A stretch of DNA of 64,000 nt from the NCBI GenBank assembly GCA_028023455.1, contig JAQFVV010012423.1, positions 9,218,269 through 9,282,268 of the forward strand. The letters are read 5' to 3'. The position numbers and the translations under genes were made by a program. The notes under the pieces were generated by a model, which was not told where the DNA came from, did no database searches, and saw only the letters and a list, made by a program, of their open reading frames with translations. This stretch comes from Epiperipatus broadwayi. Lineage: Eukaryota > Onychophora > Udeonychophora > Euonychophora > Peripatidae. Shown here piece by piece: positions 11,999-23,156 of this stretch. Position 1 is the stretch's first letter, and each line of letters starts with the position of its first letter.

Positions 11999-13636
11999 TA
12001 ATATTATTTACTAATTTTTTTAATATATACATTATCAAAAATACAAGCATTGGTATCTAGAATCCAAATATCTTGATTTTCTTACTAAAATGTCCTACCA
12101 ATTAATTCCTTTCTTGCTAGAAGAATGTCAAACATACTTGTTATTGGTTCTCTATGCTACAAAGAGAAAGAAATATTGGAACATTTTGTTTCTAGTCCTT
12201 CAGTTCAAACTTAGTGTGACTCAATATGCTCTGTGATTTACTCATGAATCCTTCTTTGACAACCTTAATTAACAGCATTTACAGAAGTCTTTTTTTTTCT
12301 TTTGGAATTCCATGTTTTCTAATTTTCATTCTTTGTTTTCTGAGGTGTTATTTAGTTTTCAACTCAACATCTCAGAAAATACTTTCTCTTCTCCTGAACA
12401 AATTAGCCAACATTGAAAATAGAGATCATACACTGTTGACATTTTTGCAATTATTTAGAATTTGATCTCTTTAATAACATTGCTGAAGTTATCAGATTTA
12501 AATGAGAAATTTTTTTTAGTATTTCTGTTAAATTATTGTCAATTTCTGTAAAGTTTTACAAACATTTGTTTTTTTTTCTTTGTAGTACATTATTTTTGCT
12601 TACATTGTAATTGTTACATAATTGGTATTTGACATATTTGTTGGCATTAACTTGTGAATTAATCAAAATATAAATCATCATTTAATGTTCCTCCATGTAA
12701 AGATTTAATCTAATTTAATAAACATTTCTTTAAAAATAATTTGTAGCTAATTTATGCAAAATAAGTTTCCATTTATAAAAGATACTTCTTAATTAATAAA
12801 GACATTTTAAAACTATATTAAAATTTCTGTATATATGCCATATAATAATGTGCTATATAAATAAGTTTTTCCCCACTTTCCTTAAATCTATATATAATGT
12901 GTTATACATAGTAAAGTCTGACTACTTTTATATCAAACAAATTGTAAAACATTCTCATTGACATTTGTACAACAAAAGCAAGGGTAGCAGATATGTTTGT
13001 TATGTTTTGTAAGGCTTTGTTACCACTTTAGTTATGTATCTGTATCTTTAACAGTATCCATATTTTTTTAACTATTCTGCTACATATATAAGTATAAAAG
13101 CGCAGTCAAAAAGTTAAACACTGTTGATATCAATAAAAAAAATTTCCCAAACAAAACCATGACATTTATAGAAATTTTAAAATCATTTCCATTTGTTTAT
13201 GTTAAGAAAGACCATTTATGCAATTTATGTGCACAATATTGTTTTTATTATTAAAAATATGACTATACATAGTATAAAAATTAAACAGTTTGTAATCTTT
13301 TTTTTCACTTACATTTTTGTTTTGCATTTAAATGGTTAGTTCGAACACTAGCACTTCTCCAGGGTGTGGACCTGGAAGAGATTATATCTAAATACAGGTA
13401 TTTCAATATATACTAGAACCAATAGATCCTAGAACAAATAATCTTTTCTGCTACTAAAGTTTATTGTAGCAAATTTCACTTTACATAGTTATATCACATA
13501 TTAATTAACACAAAAATATAAATGCAGCACACAATATGTAATAATTTTATAAAGTTTAAAAAATCATCAGAAATATTTACAAATACTGGAAATAAAGAAG
13601 ATCTAAAATAAGGCAGTCAGCATAATTTTAAAATAA
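11999..13636. other. AT-rich DNA, nothing recognised
   Basis: One hydrophobic 79-codon plus frame (12226-12465) has no domain and lies in T-rich DNA. No repeat pairs or splice-flanked exons could be supported. Confidence 0.5.
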
Positions 13637-13707
13637 CTTATAATTACAAATATTTTTTCACTTTGTGCATTATAAACACTGCATCAGGTATACATACAAA
13701 GGCATAT
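13637..13707 (+). repeat. Long flanking direct duplication, left copy
   Basis: A 71-bp stretch, from CTTATAATTACAAATA to CAAAGGCATAT, abuts the left terminal repeat of the 13.7-19.0 kb element. The same stretch lies directly after the right terminal repeat at 19033-19106, differing by a 3-base insertion and one A/G change. It behaves like a target duplication but is more than ten times longer than the 4-6 bp made by LTR integrases. Confidence 0.75.
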
Positions 13708-15347
13708 ATATTTAATCAAAATTGATATTAAATTCGATTATTTCTTTGTGTGTGTATGTATGTTTTAAATGGGGAAATAAAAACAGATTAAAACAGAAGA
13801 GGGAAGGGGGTTATAGGTTTGTGCTCTTGTATTTTGTTTAGAAGTGTGTGTATTTATATTGCTGTATGGGTGAATAAGTGTAATAAATTCACTAAAAGAA
13901 GAAAAAATTATATGGCCAAGTTTTATTTTCAAGATGGAAGACAAAGTACAGAATAGTTAAAAAGATATGTTAAATGCAAGAAAAGAATCAAAAATGTATA
14001 GATTGCTATCGATAGATGAAAGTTATTTTAATTAAAAGGAAAATTTTAGGAGTAAAAGACAATGAACGGTCGAACGTGGATTTTCGAGGTGTTGATTAAA
14101 ATTCTTAAACATTAAGAAAGAAAAGTGGCTAAAAGGTTTTTGCAAACCTAAGAATACCACATGGTTTTGTTTGAAAGAAAAGAAAAAAAGAATAAAAAGA
14201 AAGAAACAATAGTGATTAATTAATGAGTTTTGGAAGTCGAACTTTGGCAGACATTCTAGAATTATTAATTCTACTAGCAGGATTGCAAAAATATAAGCTT
14301 AAAAATTATATATAACCATCAGCCATGAATAGGCTGGGGTAAGGATCAAAATGGGCCGGGCCCTGTCAGCCATCCTGCGGAGATATTACCAATGCTGTCT
14401 ACATAGGAACGAAGCCCCTTCTAAACCATAAGCAGAATGATCTTCACCAAAAGATACTGATCTTGCATTGAAGAATCGACGGAGAAACACTTACCAAAAG
14501 GGCACATATTCACCATGATGCAATATTGAGCAAACAAACGCCATTCATCTACACCCCCAGGGGGGAAAAATCAAGGTAATATGAACAATTTTTTAAATGC
14601 TATTCACCTCGTAAATACGAATTTATTTCCAATAAAATAATAAAGCGTAAAGGCTAAAAGAAAGAAAAAAGAAACCTTTGATATATCGCCAAACGTAGTT
14701 ATATGGATGAATAGACTAAATAATGACTTATTTCATTTGTTTTGTATTCTATGATTTATTTGTTTTATTATATTTATGTATCTATGTAGAATATGTGTTT
14801 GCATGCATTATATTCAAATATTGGAGCATAAGCCACTAAATAATTATTATGGGATTTTGTTTTTTTACATTAATGATTATTAAATCTTTGCTTTAAGTTC
14901 AAGTGTGTGCATTCAGTGATGACTTCTTTAAATTTAGATCGTATCGTAGAAATAGAGAAGTGGTAAAAACAAAAAAAATAATATATTCAGGGAATCGTTC
15001 ATGCGTCTCGGTGTGCATTTGTTCCCACCCATATCTTTCCCATGGTTAATAACCACCCACCCTGAGTGAGCTAGCCAGAGGTAGGAGCTCTGTCTATTAA
15101 AAATTGATACTCGATCTCTCCCAGCATAATTCTTATTTACTTGTAGATAGGATTGGCGCTTGGAGTCAATAATTGATGTCCATAAATATGCTGGGTGAGC
15201 AATAAGAGTGCCGTGCAGAATTACTTATATATATATTTGTGTTATGATTTTAAGAAGAAAGAAAAAAGAAACTATTATGTTTTAAATACGTAAATATGTA
15301 TATGTTATATACATGTGTTATTCTCACGAATAGGGTACCCCGTTACA
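13708..15347 (+). repeat. Left terminal direct repeat (LTR-like, 1640 bp)
   Basis: Matches 17394-19032 nearly base for base over its full length, with scattered substitutions and small indels. It ends ...GTTACA, one base before a primer-binding-like site. The start is A/T-rich and not the canonical TG. A GC-richer core (14320-14530) includes GGGCCGGGCCCTGTCAGCC. I infer an unusually long LTR. Confidence 0.8.
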
Positions 15348-15348
15348 A

Positions 15349-15366
15349 TGGCATCCCAACTAAGGA
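15349..15366 (+). other. Primer-binding-like site
   Basis: TGGCATCCCAACTAAGGA begins one base after the left terminal repeat. TGG is the complement of a tRNA CCA end and the position is that of an LTR primer-binding site. I cannot name the tRNA from the sequence alone. Confidence 0.5.
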
Positions 15367-15698
15367 GTTTTTGAAGAGTGGAGAGTGGGGGAGGACAGAA
15401 TATAGGTTAAATAGAATTAAATATAACAGTTAAGTATAACAGAAGTATAAAAGTTAGATAATTGTGATAAAAGAATTAACGTAGAATATTATAATTGTCT
15501 TGGTGAATCTTAAAGGAAGAGAGATCAGGAAATAGGTTTGGAGTGGGTTAGAAAGAGAAATTAGACAGGTAACACAGTACTACGGGATGGAAAGCAGGTC
15601 CGGTGCATTCGATGTAGAAAAAGTAGACACAAAATTGTTGTAATTAGTCGTTATTAGAAACAGTGATAGATATATAAAAATAAAGTAAAATAAAGCGA

Positions 15699-16178
15699 AT
15701 GCGAGCAAGATCACAGAAAAAAATGGATCAGCAAAAGAAAGAAAAGGAGGGAGAATTAAGCATGATAGAAATTATTATGGAAAAATTAGAAAGCAGATTT
15801 CAGGAATTCGAGGAAAGGTTTGAGAAAAGATTGCAAGAGTTAGAATGGAAAATAGAAGGGAAAAAAGAAAAGTGTATAAGGGAAGAGAGTGAGAAAGAGT
15901 CAGTAGAGGAAGAAAGTATAGAGAAAGATGAGAAGTCTAGTGGAAAGAGAGTAGGAGAAAATCAGAGCCAGTGCAAAGAAGAAAAAAAGCACGGAGATAA
16001 AATAAAGATAGTAGAAGTGCGAGAAGTCGCAACAAAAAACTCATCGGCCCAGATTGTAGTAAAAAAATTCTTAAATGATGGGGTGGTTGCCAGTCATATG
16101 ATGGAAACTCCAGTTGAGCATATAAAAAGTTTACGAAAGTATTTCAACAGCAATCCGATGTCTGAAATAAAAAAATAA
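15699..16178 (+). CDS. Gag-like coiled-coil protein of the LTR-type element
   Basis: A 159-residue frame, very rich in Glu and Lys. Residues about 10-60 form a heptad-like coiled coil (IEIIMEKLESRFQEFEERF), residues about 60-105 are charged linker, and residues 110-155 are a more mixed segment. There is no zinc knuckle. The frame stops in a run of seven A at 16169-16175; the overlapping -1 frame carries on with plausible protein sequence for about 39 codons to 16291 (LVVREIIRFNRKEGSLNQK). One missing A, or a programmed slip on A-AAA-AAT, would explain this. The start used is an ATG; a second ATG five codons further (MDQQKKEK) is equally possible. By position after the primer-binding-like site I infer gag or an ORF1-type RNA-binding protein. 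No catalytic pol domain follows. Confidence 0.5.
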   Translation: MRARSQKKMDQQKKEKEGELSMIEIIMEKLESRFQEFEERFEKRLQELEWKIEGKKEKCIREESEKESVEEESIEKDEKSSGKRVGENQSQCKEEKKHGDKIKIVEVREVATKNSSAQIVVKKFLNDGVVASHMMETPVEHIKSLRKYFNSNPMSEIKK

Positions 16179-17393
16179 CTCTTGTAAGCAAATTAGTTGT
16201 GAGAGAAATAATAAGATTCAACAGAAAGGAGGGTAGCCTAAATCAGAAATTAAAGAATCTTAGAGAACAACATTATGAGTTAGTCCAGAAATAGCATTAT
16301 GAAAATGGAAAATGGTGACAGACATGTAGGCTGTCCCATGACCGGGGAAAAGGTCGAGTTTACCAATGTTAAAAGACGGACAAGAAATTTATCGACTTCA
16401 AGTAAATAAATCAACTAACATAAATGAACACTGATTCTGGAAAGTTTTTTTTTTTTTTAGTATTATTGCTAGGTGGTGGGTTTAATAATTATTGTATTTA
16501 TTATGTGGGATGTTATATAAAGTTAAGTAGATGGAAAAGTAGAATTTTTTTTTGGGTATGTGTATACAATTTTAATATTTTTTTTTTTGTGTGTGTGTAA
16601 GCTCAGAGAGGCAGATAAGTTGTGGCTGTGGAGCTGTGGGAGGGGAGCAGTGTCACAATTCTGTCAGTGGATGATGGGGTTGGCTGCTGGATCAAGCACG
16701 TGTGTTGCGCACTGTATATAGCTGTGGCTAATAACTGACTTGGTCAACCTATCTAACGTAAGATGAAGATGCTAAAAGTCTGTTAACTCAAACCAGTAAG
16801 ACTCCAAAGAGAGCATGACATTCACATACAGTCCCACCTGTAAGACTCCAGAAGTGAGCAAGGTCTAGGGCAACCTATACTTAACCTGAAGACTCAAAAT
16901 AAGAGTCGGGTATTATTTTAACTATCTACACTCCTAAGACTCAGAAGCAGCAGAGTGTAGTTAGGAAAGTCCTTCCATTTATAAAAAAAAAAAATTTTTT
17001 TTTTTGATATACAATTTTTTTTGAGGGGTTGCATAACCAAAGCCAGTCGGAATGGGGGTTAGCTGTATGTTCTGCATCGCAGGCAGTGTGCGCATGAGTG
17101 GTGGTCGGACCCATTGTGTATCATTGTGTTGATCATTTTACTCTTTAGTTCCAAAGTTGCAGGGTGGAAAAGTAAATAAAGTAGATTTGAGAATATGCAT
17201 ATTAATTTTTTTTTTGTTGCGTGGGTATGTGTTTTTCTTTTTGTTTTGCTCGTTACTTTTCGGTTGTTTTATGATTTAGGGATGAGCCATTTAAATACTC
17301 AAACGGTATTTAAAGGTTTTTGAAGAGGAGGTATTATAACAGGGCTGGGTTCAAACCCTGTTCTAAAGTAAGGTAGTGTATGGGTACGCATAT

Positions 17394-19032
17394 ATATTTA
17401 ATGAAAATTGATATTAAATTCGATTATTTCTTTTTTGTGTATGTGTGTTTTAAATGGGAAAATAAAAATAGATTAAAACAGAAGAGGGATGGGGGTTATA
17501 GGGTTTGTGCTCTTGTATTTTGTTTAAAAGTGCATGCATTTATATTGCTGTATGGGTGAATAAGTGTAATAAATTCACTAAAAGAAAAAATTACATGGCC
17601 AAGTTTTATTTTAAAGATGAAAGACGAAGTACAGAATTGTTAAAAAGATATGTTAAATGCAAGAAAAGAATCAAAAATGTATAGATTGCTATCTTGATAG
17701 ATGAAAGTTATTTTAATTAAAAGGAAAATGTTAGGAGTAAAAGACAATGAACGGTCGAACGTGGATTTTCGAGGTATTGATTAAAATTCTTAAACATCAA
17801 GAAAGAAAAGTGGCTAAAAGGTTTTTGCAAACCTAAGAGTACCACATGGTTTCGTTTGAAAGAAAAAAAAGAATAAAAAGAAAGAAAAAAACAATAGTAA
17901 TTAATTAACGAGTTTTGGTAGTCAAACTTTGGCAGACATTCTAGAATTATTAATTCTACTAGCAGGATCACAAAAATATAAGTTTAAAAATTATATATAA
18001 CCATCAGCCATGAATAGGCTGGGGTAAGGACCAAAATGGGCCGGGCTCTGCCAGCCATCCTGCGGAGATACTACCGATGCTGTCTACATAGGAACAAGCC
18101 CCTCTAAACCATAAGCAGAATGACCTTCACCAAAAGACACTGATCTTGCATTGAGAAATCAACAGAGAGACACTTACCAAAAGGGCACATATTCACCATG
18201 CCGCAATATTGAGCAAACAAACGCCATTCATCTACACCCCTGGGAGAGAAAAATCAAGGTAATATACGAACAATTTTTTAAATGCTATTCACCTCATAAA
18301 TACAAATTTATTTCCAGTAAAATAGTAAAGTGTAAAGGCTAAAAGAAAGAAAAAAGAAATCTGATATATCGCCAAATGTAGTTATATGGATGAATAGACT
18401 AAATAATGACTTATTTCATTTGTTTTGTATTCTATGATTTATTTGTTTTATTATATTTATGTATCTATGCAGTATATGTGTTTGCATGCGTTATATTCAA
18501 ATATTGGAGCACAAGCCACTAAATAATTATTATGGGATTTTGTTTTTTTACATTAATGATTATTAAATCTTTGTTTTAAATATGAGTGTGTGCATTTAGT
18601 GTTGACTTCTTTAAATTTAGATCGTATCATAGAAATAGATAGCGGTAAAAACAAAAAAATAATATATTTAGAGAATTGTTCATGCATCTAGGTGCGCATT
18701 TGTCCCCCCCCCCATATCTTTACGACGATTAATAACCACCTGCCCTGAGCGAGCTAGCCAGAGGTAGGAGCTCTGTCTATTAAAAATTGATACTTGATCT
18801 CTCCCAGCATAATTCTCATTTACTTGTAGATAGGATTGGCGCTTGGAGTCAATAATTGACGTCCATAAATATGCTGGGTGAGCAATAAGAGTACCGTGCA
18901 GAATTACTTATATATATATATTTGTGTTATAATTTTAAGAAGAGAGAAAAAAGAAACTATTATGTTTTAAACATGTAAATACGCGTATGTTATATACATG
19001 CATTATTCTCATGGATAGGATACCCTGTTACA
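17394..19032 (+). repeat. Right terminal direct repeat (LTR-like, 1639 bp)
   Basis: Full-length partner of 13708-15347, ending ...GTTACA directly before the right flanking duplication. A T-arm-like hairpin (CAGGGCTGGGTTCAAACCC, 17339-17357) lies 37 bp upstream of it. Confidence 0.8.
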
Positions 19033-19106
19033 CTTATAATTACAAATAATATTTTTTCACTTTGTGCATTATAAACACTGCATCAGGTATACATGCAAAG
19101 GCATAT
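19033..19106 (+). repeat. Long flanking direct duplication, right copy
   Basis: Matches 13637-13707 (71 of 74 aligned positions present, one substitution). It continues with TCAATCTAACTAG, which presumably is the undisturbed flank. Confidence 0.75.
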
Positions 19107-19986
19107 TCAATCTAACTAGACAATGTGTATGCAAAGTAGCATTAATTCACCTTTCTATAATTAGACAACTTCCAACATTTGGCTTAATTTATAAAAGTAA
19201 TATTTACTCCTTCATGATTGTCTGACTTTATTATCTTAATAATGACTTATGTAAATAATATTTTTTATTTAGTAATACAAATGACATAATTCTAGAATAG
19301 AATTATGCCAAGTACCATTTTCTTTACAAAGCATTTCTGTTTTTAGTATTCATAAGTGTCTGATACACAAATTTCTGTGTTAAATAATATTACATAATAA
19401 ATAATACATATACTATGTATATGAACATGCATTTTAAATATATTATGCATTTTGTATCAAGTCTCTATATTAATTAGTCGAACTGATATGAGTGACAAGC
19501 TTTTAATATTGCAATTAAGTTTTATTTTTTCCTAGATGTTTTTTTTTCCTTTTTGCTAGAATATAAAAAAATGAAAGTTTAAAACAAACAAGATTGGGTG
19601 GATTAAAAAAAAAAAGAATTGTCTTCAAATTAGCTTGCAATAATTCCATAAAATGTAACAATAAGACAATTTAAAATAAGAATAGATTTGGTGTGGGGGA
19701 TAAAAACTTATCTCCAAATCAGCTTCAACAAAAAAGTTCACATTTTGCAAGAAGGTTATTAAACTAGGAAAAAAACTAGAAAAACAGGTCATCACTTTTT
19801 TGTTATCTCAAAATAATAATAATAAACAGCCATTTGTAAATGAGTATGGCCATTTTAACTCTAAAAAAAGAGAAGGAAAGAAAACACTGCTCTAGAAATG
19901 AGTTTTGTGATGACCATATAAGTCAATCTGTAAACTATAAATATGTCCATGTGTAGAACATGTTAATCCATTTTTTTGTTTACATA
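19107..19986. other. AT-rich DNA, nothing recognised
   Basis: No domain, repeat partner or splice-bounded frame found between the long-duplication flank and the LINE tail. Confidence 0.5.
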
Positions 19987-20235
19987 TTATAGGATATCAA
20001 CTTGTAATTTCATCAACAGAAATATTTTCTTTTTAAAATACTTCAATATTATGTCTAATTGTAGCTCTCCAATGTCTATTCTCTGCCATATCTTTCCAAT
20101 TGAAACAAATAACATTATTCTTCTTAGAATGACTTTGAGATAATTCTTATAACATAGATGAAGTCTTCCTTTCACATGAAAACTATGCTCAAGTTCACCA
20201 TAAAACACTATTTTAGGAAGTCTTGCATTATTCAA
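19987..20235 (-). pseudogene. LINE ORF2 C-terminal fragment
   Basis: The minus-strand frame contains RLPKIVFYGELEHSF followed by a basic stretch and LCYKNYLKVILRR, then W..IDI. This is the conserved post-RT tail of many animal non-LTR retrotransposons (pattern R.P...LYGEL..G.R..G...LR.KD..K..L). The upstream part continues beyond the gypsy element that splits it: on the far side (23612-23660) the minus strand reads a plausible ...FIVLH before the same junction. There is a stop inside the joined part, so it was already decaying. The RT itself is not present here. Confidence 0.6.
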
Positions 20236-20245
20236 TTTATTTTAC

Positions 20246-20250
20246 ATGTG
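20246..20250 (+). repeat. Gypsy target-site duplication, left (ATGTG)
   Basis: ATGTG lies immediately outside the left LTR and again at 23607-23611 outside the right LTR, a 5-bp duplication typical of Ty3/gypsy integrases. Confidence 0.8.
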
Positions 20251-20685
20251 TGCTCTGTATTCAGGGAAGCCCTAGCTCGCCCGAAAACCAATAAATTAAT
20301 AAAATACAAACAGGTTGAGGTGATATATATATATTCTTTACAAGCATAATCATTAATAATAACCATAATAGTATATAATGGCAATGAAATAATTAGTCCA
20401 CGACATGGTTAAATATTCTAATTATAATGACGTTAATATAACATTAAAGAGTTCATAATCTATAAGGTTTGAAAGGTGCTCAGTTCAGTTATTATGAGAC
20501 TTCCCATTACCCATTGCAGTTCTTATCTTCTTCAACTGAAGACATCTTCAAATTCTGCCAATTTTCGGTCTTTCAGGACCAGCGGTATCAGGACAACCTT
20601 CTTTTTACCTATACTTCAGGAATGTCCCGAGTTGGAGTTTTTTGGCCCTCTAGTGGTTTCTAGAATAATCTTACCACACAAAACA
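20251..20685 (-). repeat. Gypsy 3' LTR
   Basis: Matches 23157-23606 along its whole length with several substitutions and a roughly 15-bp length difference. On the minus strand it starts TGTTTTGTGTGG and ends ...GAGCA, giving the canonical TG...CA. The bases just inside (GGCGAGGTG on the minus strand, 20686-20694) form the expected purine-rich tract. Confidence 0.85.
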
Positions 20686-21022
20686 CCTCGCCATAATCTA
20701 GAACATAGTCATTAAATCTCATTGGTGGTTTATGCACCCTTAAAGATAAGCGTGCTATTTTTTTTCCAGGTTTATATAACAGACTGCAGTCCTTAGCTGC
20801 TAAGATGTTGATCCAACATATCATTCTTTGACTGGAAGACTCAGGGTTTTTTTTATTTTTGGAAAAAATACTCAATAATGATCCATGATCTATGTAGAGC
20901 ATAAAACTATGGCCATATATGTACTGATGAAATTTTTTTACATTGAAAACGATAGCAAAAACCTCCTTGTCCAGATGGCTATAACTGATTTTCACAGGTG
21001 TTAATTTATAAAAAGCATACAC
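20660..21022 (-). pseudogene. Gypsy RNase H fused to Pol C-terminal tail
   Basis: The RNase H core is clear: YSHLDKEVFAIVF, KFHQYIYGHSF and the DH pair (YIDHGSLLSIF) that carries a catalytic Asp, followed by LLYKPGKKIA, the end of the domain. In intact elements the integrase (about 400 residues) comes next. Here the frame passes directly into RVHKPPMRFNDYVL, which resembles the extreme C-terminal tail of Pol (R.R.PP.R..DYV), then stops close to the 3' LTR. I read this as an in-frame deletion that removed integrase. Upstream, 21023-21200 still encodes the first RNase H strand in broken frames. Confidence 0.75.
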
Positions 21023-21219
21023 TACAGATCACTCTCAATCATTCTCTTAGGTGGGAATGACAGCACCAATACCAAATTCTGAGGCATCTATGGTTACAAT
21101 AACTTCTAGATCACTTTGGTAATAATTTAACAGTTTCAGACGATAACAAGTCTTTTGCCTTTTCAAATGCAATCTATTGTTCTGGTTTCCATTTCCAATG
21201 CTGTTGCTTATGTAATAAG

Positions 21220-21822
21220 TCATAGAGTGGAGTTAATACATGTGCCTAGGTCCTTAACATTTTTTGGAACTGGGGCACTCCTAACCACAGACATTTTATC
21301 TGGATTTGGGCATTTCCCATGTTTATCTATGACATGTCCCAAAAACCTAATTTCAGGTGTAGACCAAATGCATTTATTGGCATTAACTCTCATGCCATCC
21401 TGATTCAATTTTGAGCACACCATTAAAACACATTCTTCTAATTGAGTTTCAGATTCAGCACAGATTAGTATGTCATCCAAATATGGAATCACACCATCTA
21501 GATCATGTAACAATTGGTCCATTTTAGACTGGAAAAGGTTTGGAGCAGTTGCAATTCCATAAGGTAATTTATTACATTTAAATAGTCCAATATGTGTACA
21601 TAATGTCAATACTCTAACTGTTCTATCTGTAACAGGAATCTTGTGGAAAGCATACCGCAATTCAAATTTTGTGAAAACTTTAGCTTTTTGTAATGAAGCC
21701 AAAGTTTCTGTAACACTGGTACTGAATAAACACTTTTTCTCAAGTAGTGATTTACTGTGACTATAATCATCACACAAACTACCATCTGGTTTAAGTATTA
21801 CTACAACATATTGAGTCTTCAA
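21220..21822 (-). pseudogene. Gypsy reverse transcriptase
   Basis: About 200 residues of RT. In order: VVILKPDGSLCDDYS (fingers; the usual R.C.DY is damaged), ASLQKAKVFTKFELRYAFH (the first catalytic Asp of the LDL motif is replaced: KFELR), LTLCTHIGLFKCNKLPYGIA, DGVIPYLDDIL (catalytic YLDD intact), and EIRFLGHVIDKHGKCPNPDK (thumb start). The N-terminal part continues upstream in other frames (21823-22060). The Asp-to-Glu change and the frameshifts mean the enzyme is dead here. Strand and position fit the protease before it and RNase H after it. Confidence 0.9.
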
Positions 21823-22065
21823 TTGGTGATAGGATGCCTTCTTTTACCAGTTCATTATTAGCTTTCTCAACTTTAGGTCTTAATGCAAATGGAACCTGTG
21901 AGGTTTGCACCTCATTGGCTGAGCATCACCAGACAACTCAATATCCACTGGACTCATTTTTAGTCTTGTTAACTGTTTTGAGAACAGTTGTGGAAATTTT
22001 TTTCGTATAACAGTTTCTAATTTAACTGTCTTAATGACTTGTATGGAGATGCCTAACAAATGAAA

Positions 22066-22374
22066 TCAGTTTCGGCCAAGCAATGGTTTGATATTCCTTT
22101 TTACTATGTACAAAAGTAATATCTTATGCTTATTATTTAATTTAACTAGGACATTTACTTTTCCACAGATTTGTGCATTATTGCCATTCACATCAGTTGT
22201 GATTATGCTAGTCTTGTTTATATTGAATTTGTTCTTAGCAGTGGAATTTAATTTATTCCAATCACTGAGGGATACTAGGGGTAATTCAGCTCTGCTATCT
22301 ATCACCACCATGATTTCAGTTTCAGCAACAATTAATTGCATTGTAATTTGTTCGCTCAAAAAGTCCATATACAT
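22066..22374 (-). pseudogene. Gypsy aspartic protease
   Basis: A retropepsin-type fragment of 102 residues: IMVVIDSRAELPLVS corresponds to the flap-proximal active-site strand, where the usual D-T/S-G-A reads DSRA, so the glycine after the catalytic Asp-Ser is lost. The C-terminal NIKPLLGRN matches the conserved LLGR motif. It sits between the zinc knuckles and RT, as in gypsy Pol. Confidence 0.75.
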
Positions 22375-22439
22375 TTTAATTCCATTTCTTTACTGTAGAT
22401 AAGATTGATTTCTGATTCAACTGTTGTTAACCTAGTTTT

Positions 22440-23131
22440 TCTTTTCTGCAAACATGGGCCAAAAGGCCTTTAATTCCAAAAATACAGCATTTGCATATAT
22501 TTTTTTGCGTAACCTTTCTTTCAGCAACAATAGCAAATTAGATTCTTAGTTGGAGGTTGAGAAGATAATTGCACGATGTTTGGAGTGAAAATAGTCATAG
22601 CAATGGCTTCTTCCTTAGATCCAGTTTGGAACTAGTGTGTTAGTCAATGTTAATTCATGGGCTATACACTTGGAAATAGGGTCAATGTCTGCTTCAGCAA
22701 GCAGCATTTTCCTTAAGCCATGATCGACCATGCCAAAAAGAAATTGATCTAGGAGCAAACTCGCAATCTCTTGCTAAAAGTACACAATGCAAGGCTATAT
22801 TCGAAACAAGCTTCCAGTGGCTGTTGTTTATGCATTCTAAAATATAGCCATGTGATTCTTTTATTAATCATCGACAGAACCAAAATGGTATATGGCAATT
22901 CTTCTGGCATCTTCACATCAGCAGTTTGTTTAGTTATATGTAAAATGTCTATTCCTGTTATAAAGTTGAAACTTTTAAGATATCAGCCTCTATTTTATTT
23001 AACCTCATATATCTCTCTAATTGTTCTACATAAAGAGTTCACTGTCAGATTACTAACATCAAATTCCTTAATATTTTGCAAAAATAATGCCATAATTTTC
23101 TTTCCTTTTTTTTTTTTAATTATCTATTTTC
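22440..23131 (-). pseudogene. Gypsy gag with zinc knuckles, frameshifted
   Basis: Two zinc-knuckle relics are visible on the minus strand near 22540-22440: CYCC.KKGYAKK and, after a frame change, CCIFGIKGLLAHVC (CX2CX4HX4C-like patterns, partly mutated). Upstream (about 22690-23100) frames alternate but keep gag-like wording: RMHKQQPLEACFEYSLAL, then LARDCEFAPR. Known role: Gag builds the particle and its knuckles bind element RNA. This copy is broken by several frameshifts. Confidence 0.65.
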
Positions 23132-23153
23132 TCAATCCTGTCGGACTGTGCCA
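23132..23153 (-). other. Gypsy primer-binding site
   Basis: On the minus strand TGGCACAGTCCGACAGGAT starts three bases inside the 5' LTR. Its complement ends ...GGACTGTGCCA and looks like an acceptor strand plus CCA of a tRNA, with a T-arm-like sequence before it. Confidence 0.7.
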
Positions 23154-23156
23154 TCT

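Larger units (their letters stand above)
13708..19032 (+). mobile_element. Non-autonomous LTR-type element with gag-like ORF
   Basis: Two 1.64-kb direct repeats enclose 2.05 kb of internal DNA. The internal part starts with a primer-binding-like site, carries a coiled-coil ORF (15699-16178), and has no protease, reverse transcriptase, RNase H or integrase. This fits the layout of terminal-repeat elements that retain only gag. Near the right end of the internal region is AGAGGAGG (17323-17330), a possible polypurine tract, though it is about 60 bp short of the repeat. The non-TG start of the repeats and the 71-bp flanking duplication are not normal for LTR elements, so the insertion mechanism is open. 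Confidence 0.6.

Noticed and set aside
12226-12465. Membrane protein gene
   Set aside because: The hydrophobic frame comes from T-rich DNA, has no flanking signals and no recognised family.
14458-14500. Hammerhead core inside the 1.64-kb terminal repeat
   Set aside because: CTGA and GAA strings occur, but no stem II and no GUH cleavage triplet in register.
17339-17364. tRNA T-arm-like hairpin before the right terminal repeat as part of a tRNA gene
   Set aside because: No D-arm or acceptor stem is nearby; a chance hairpin or a worn tRNA fragment is more likely.
20469-20715. Two overlapping plus-strand frames in the gypsy 3' LTR
   Set aside because: They lie within an LTR whose element reads on the minus strand, and neither is conserved in the other LTR.
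22088-22402. Plus-strand 104-codon frame
   Set aside because: It is the antisense shadow of the gypsy protease region.
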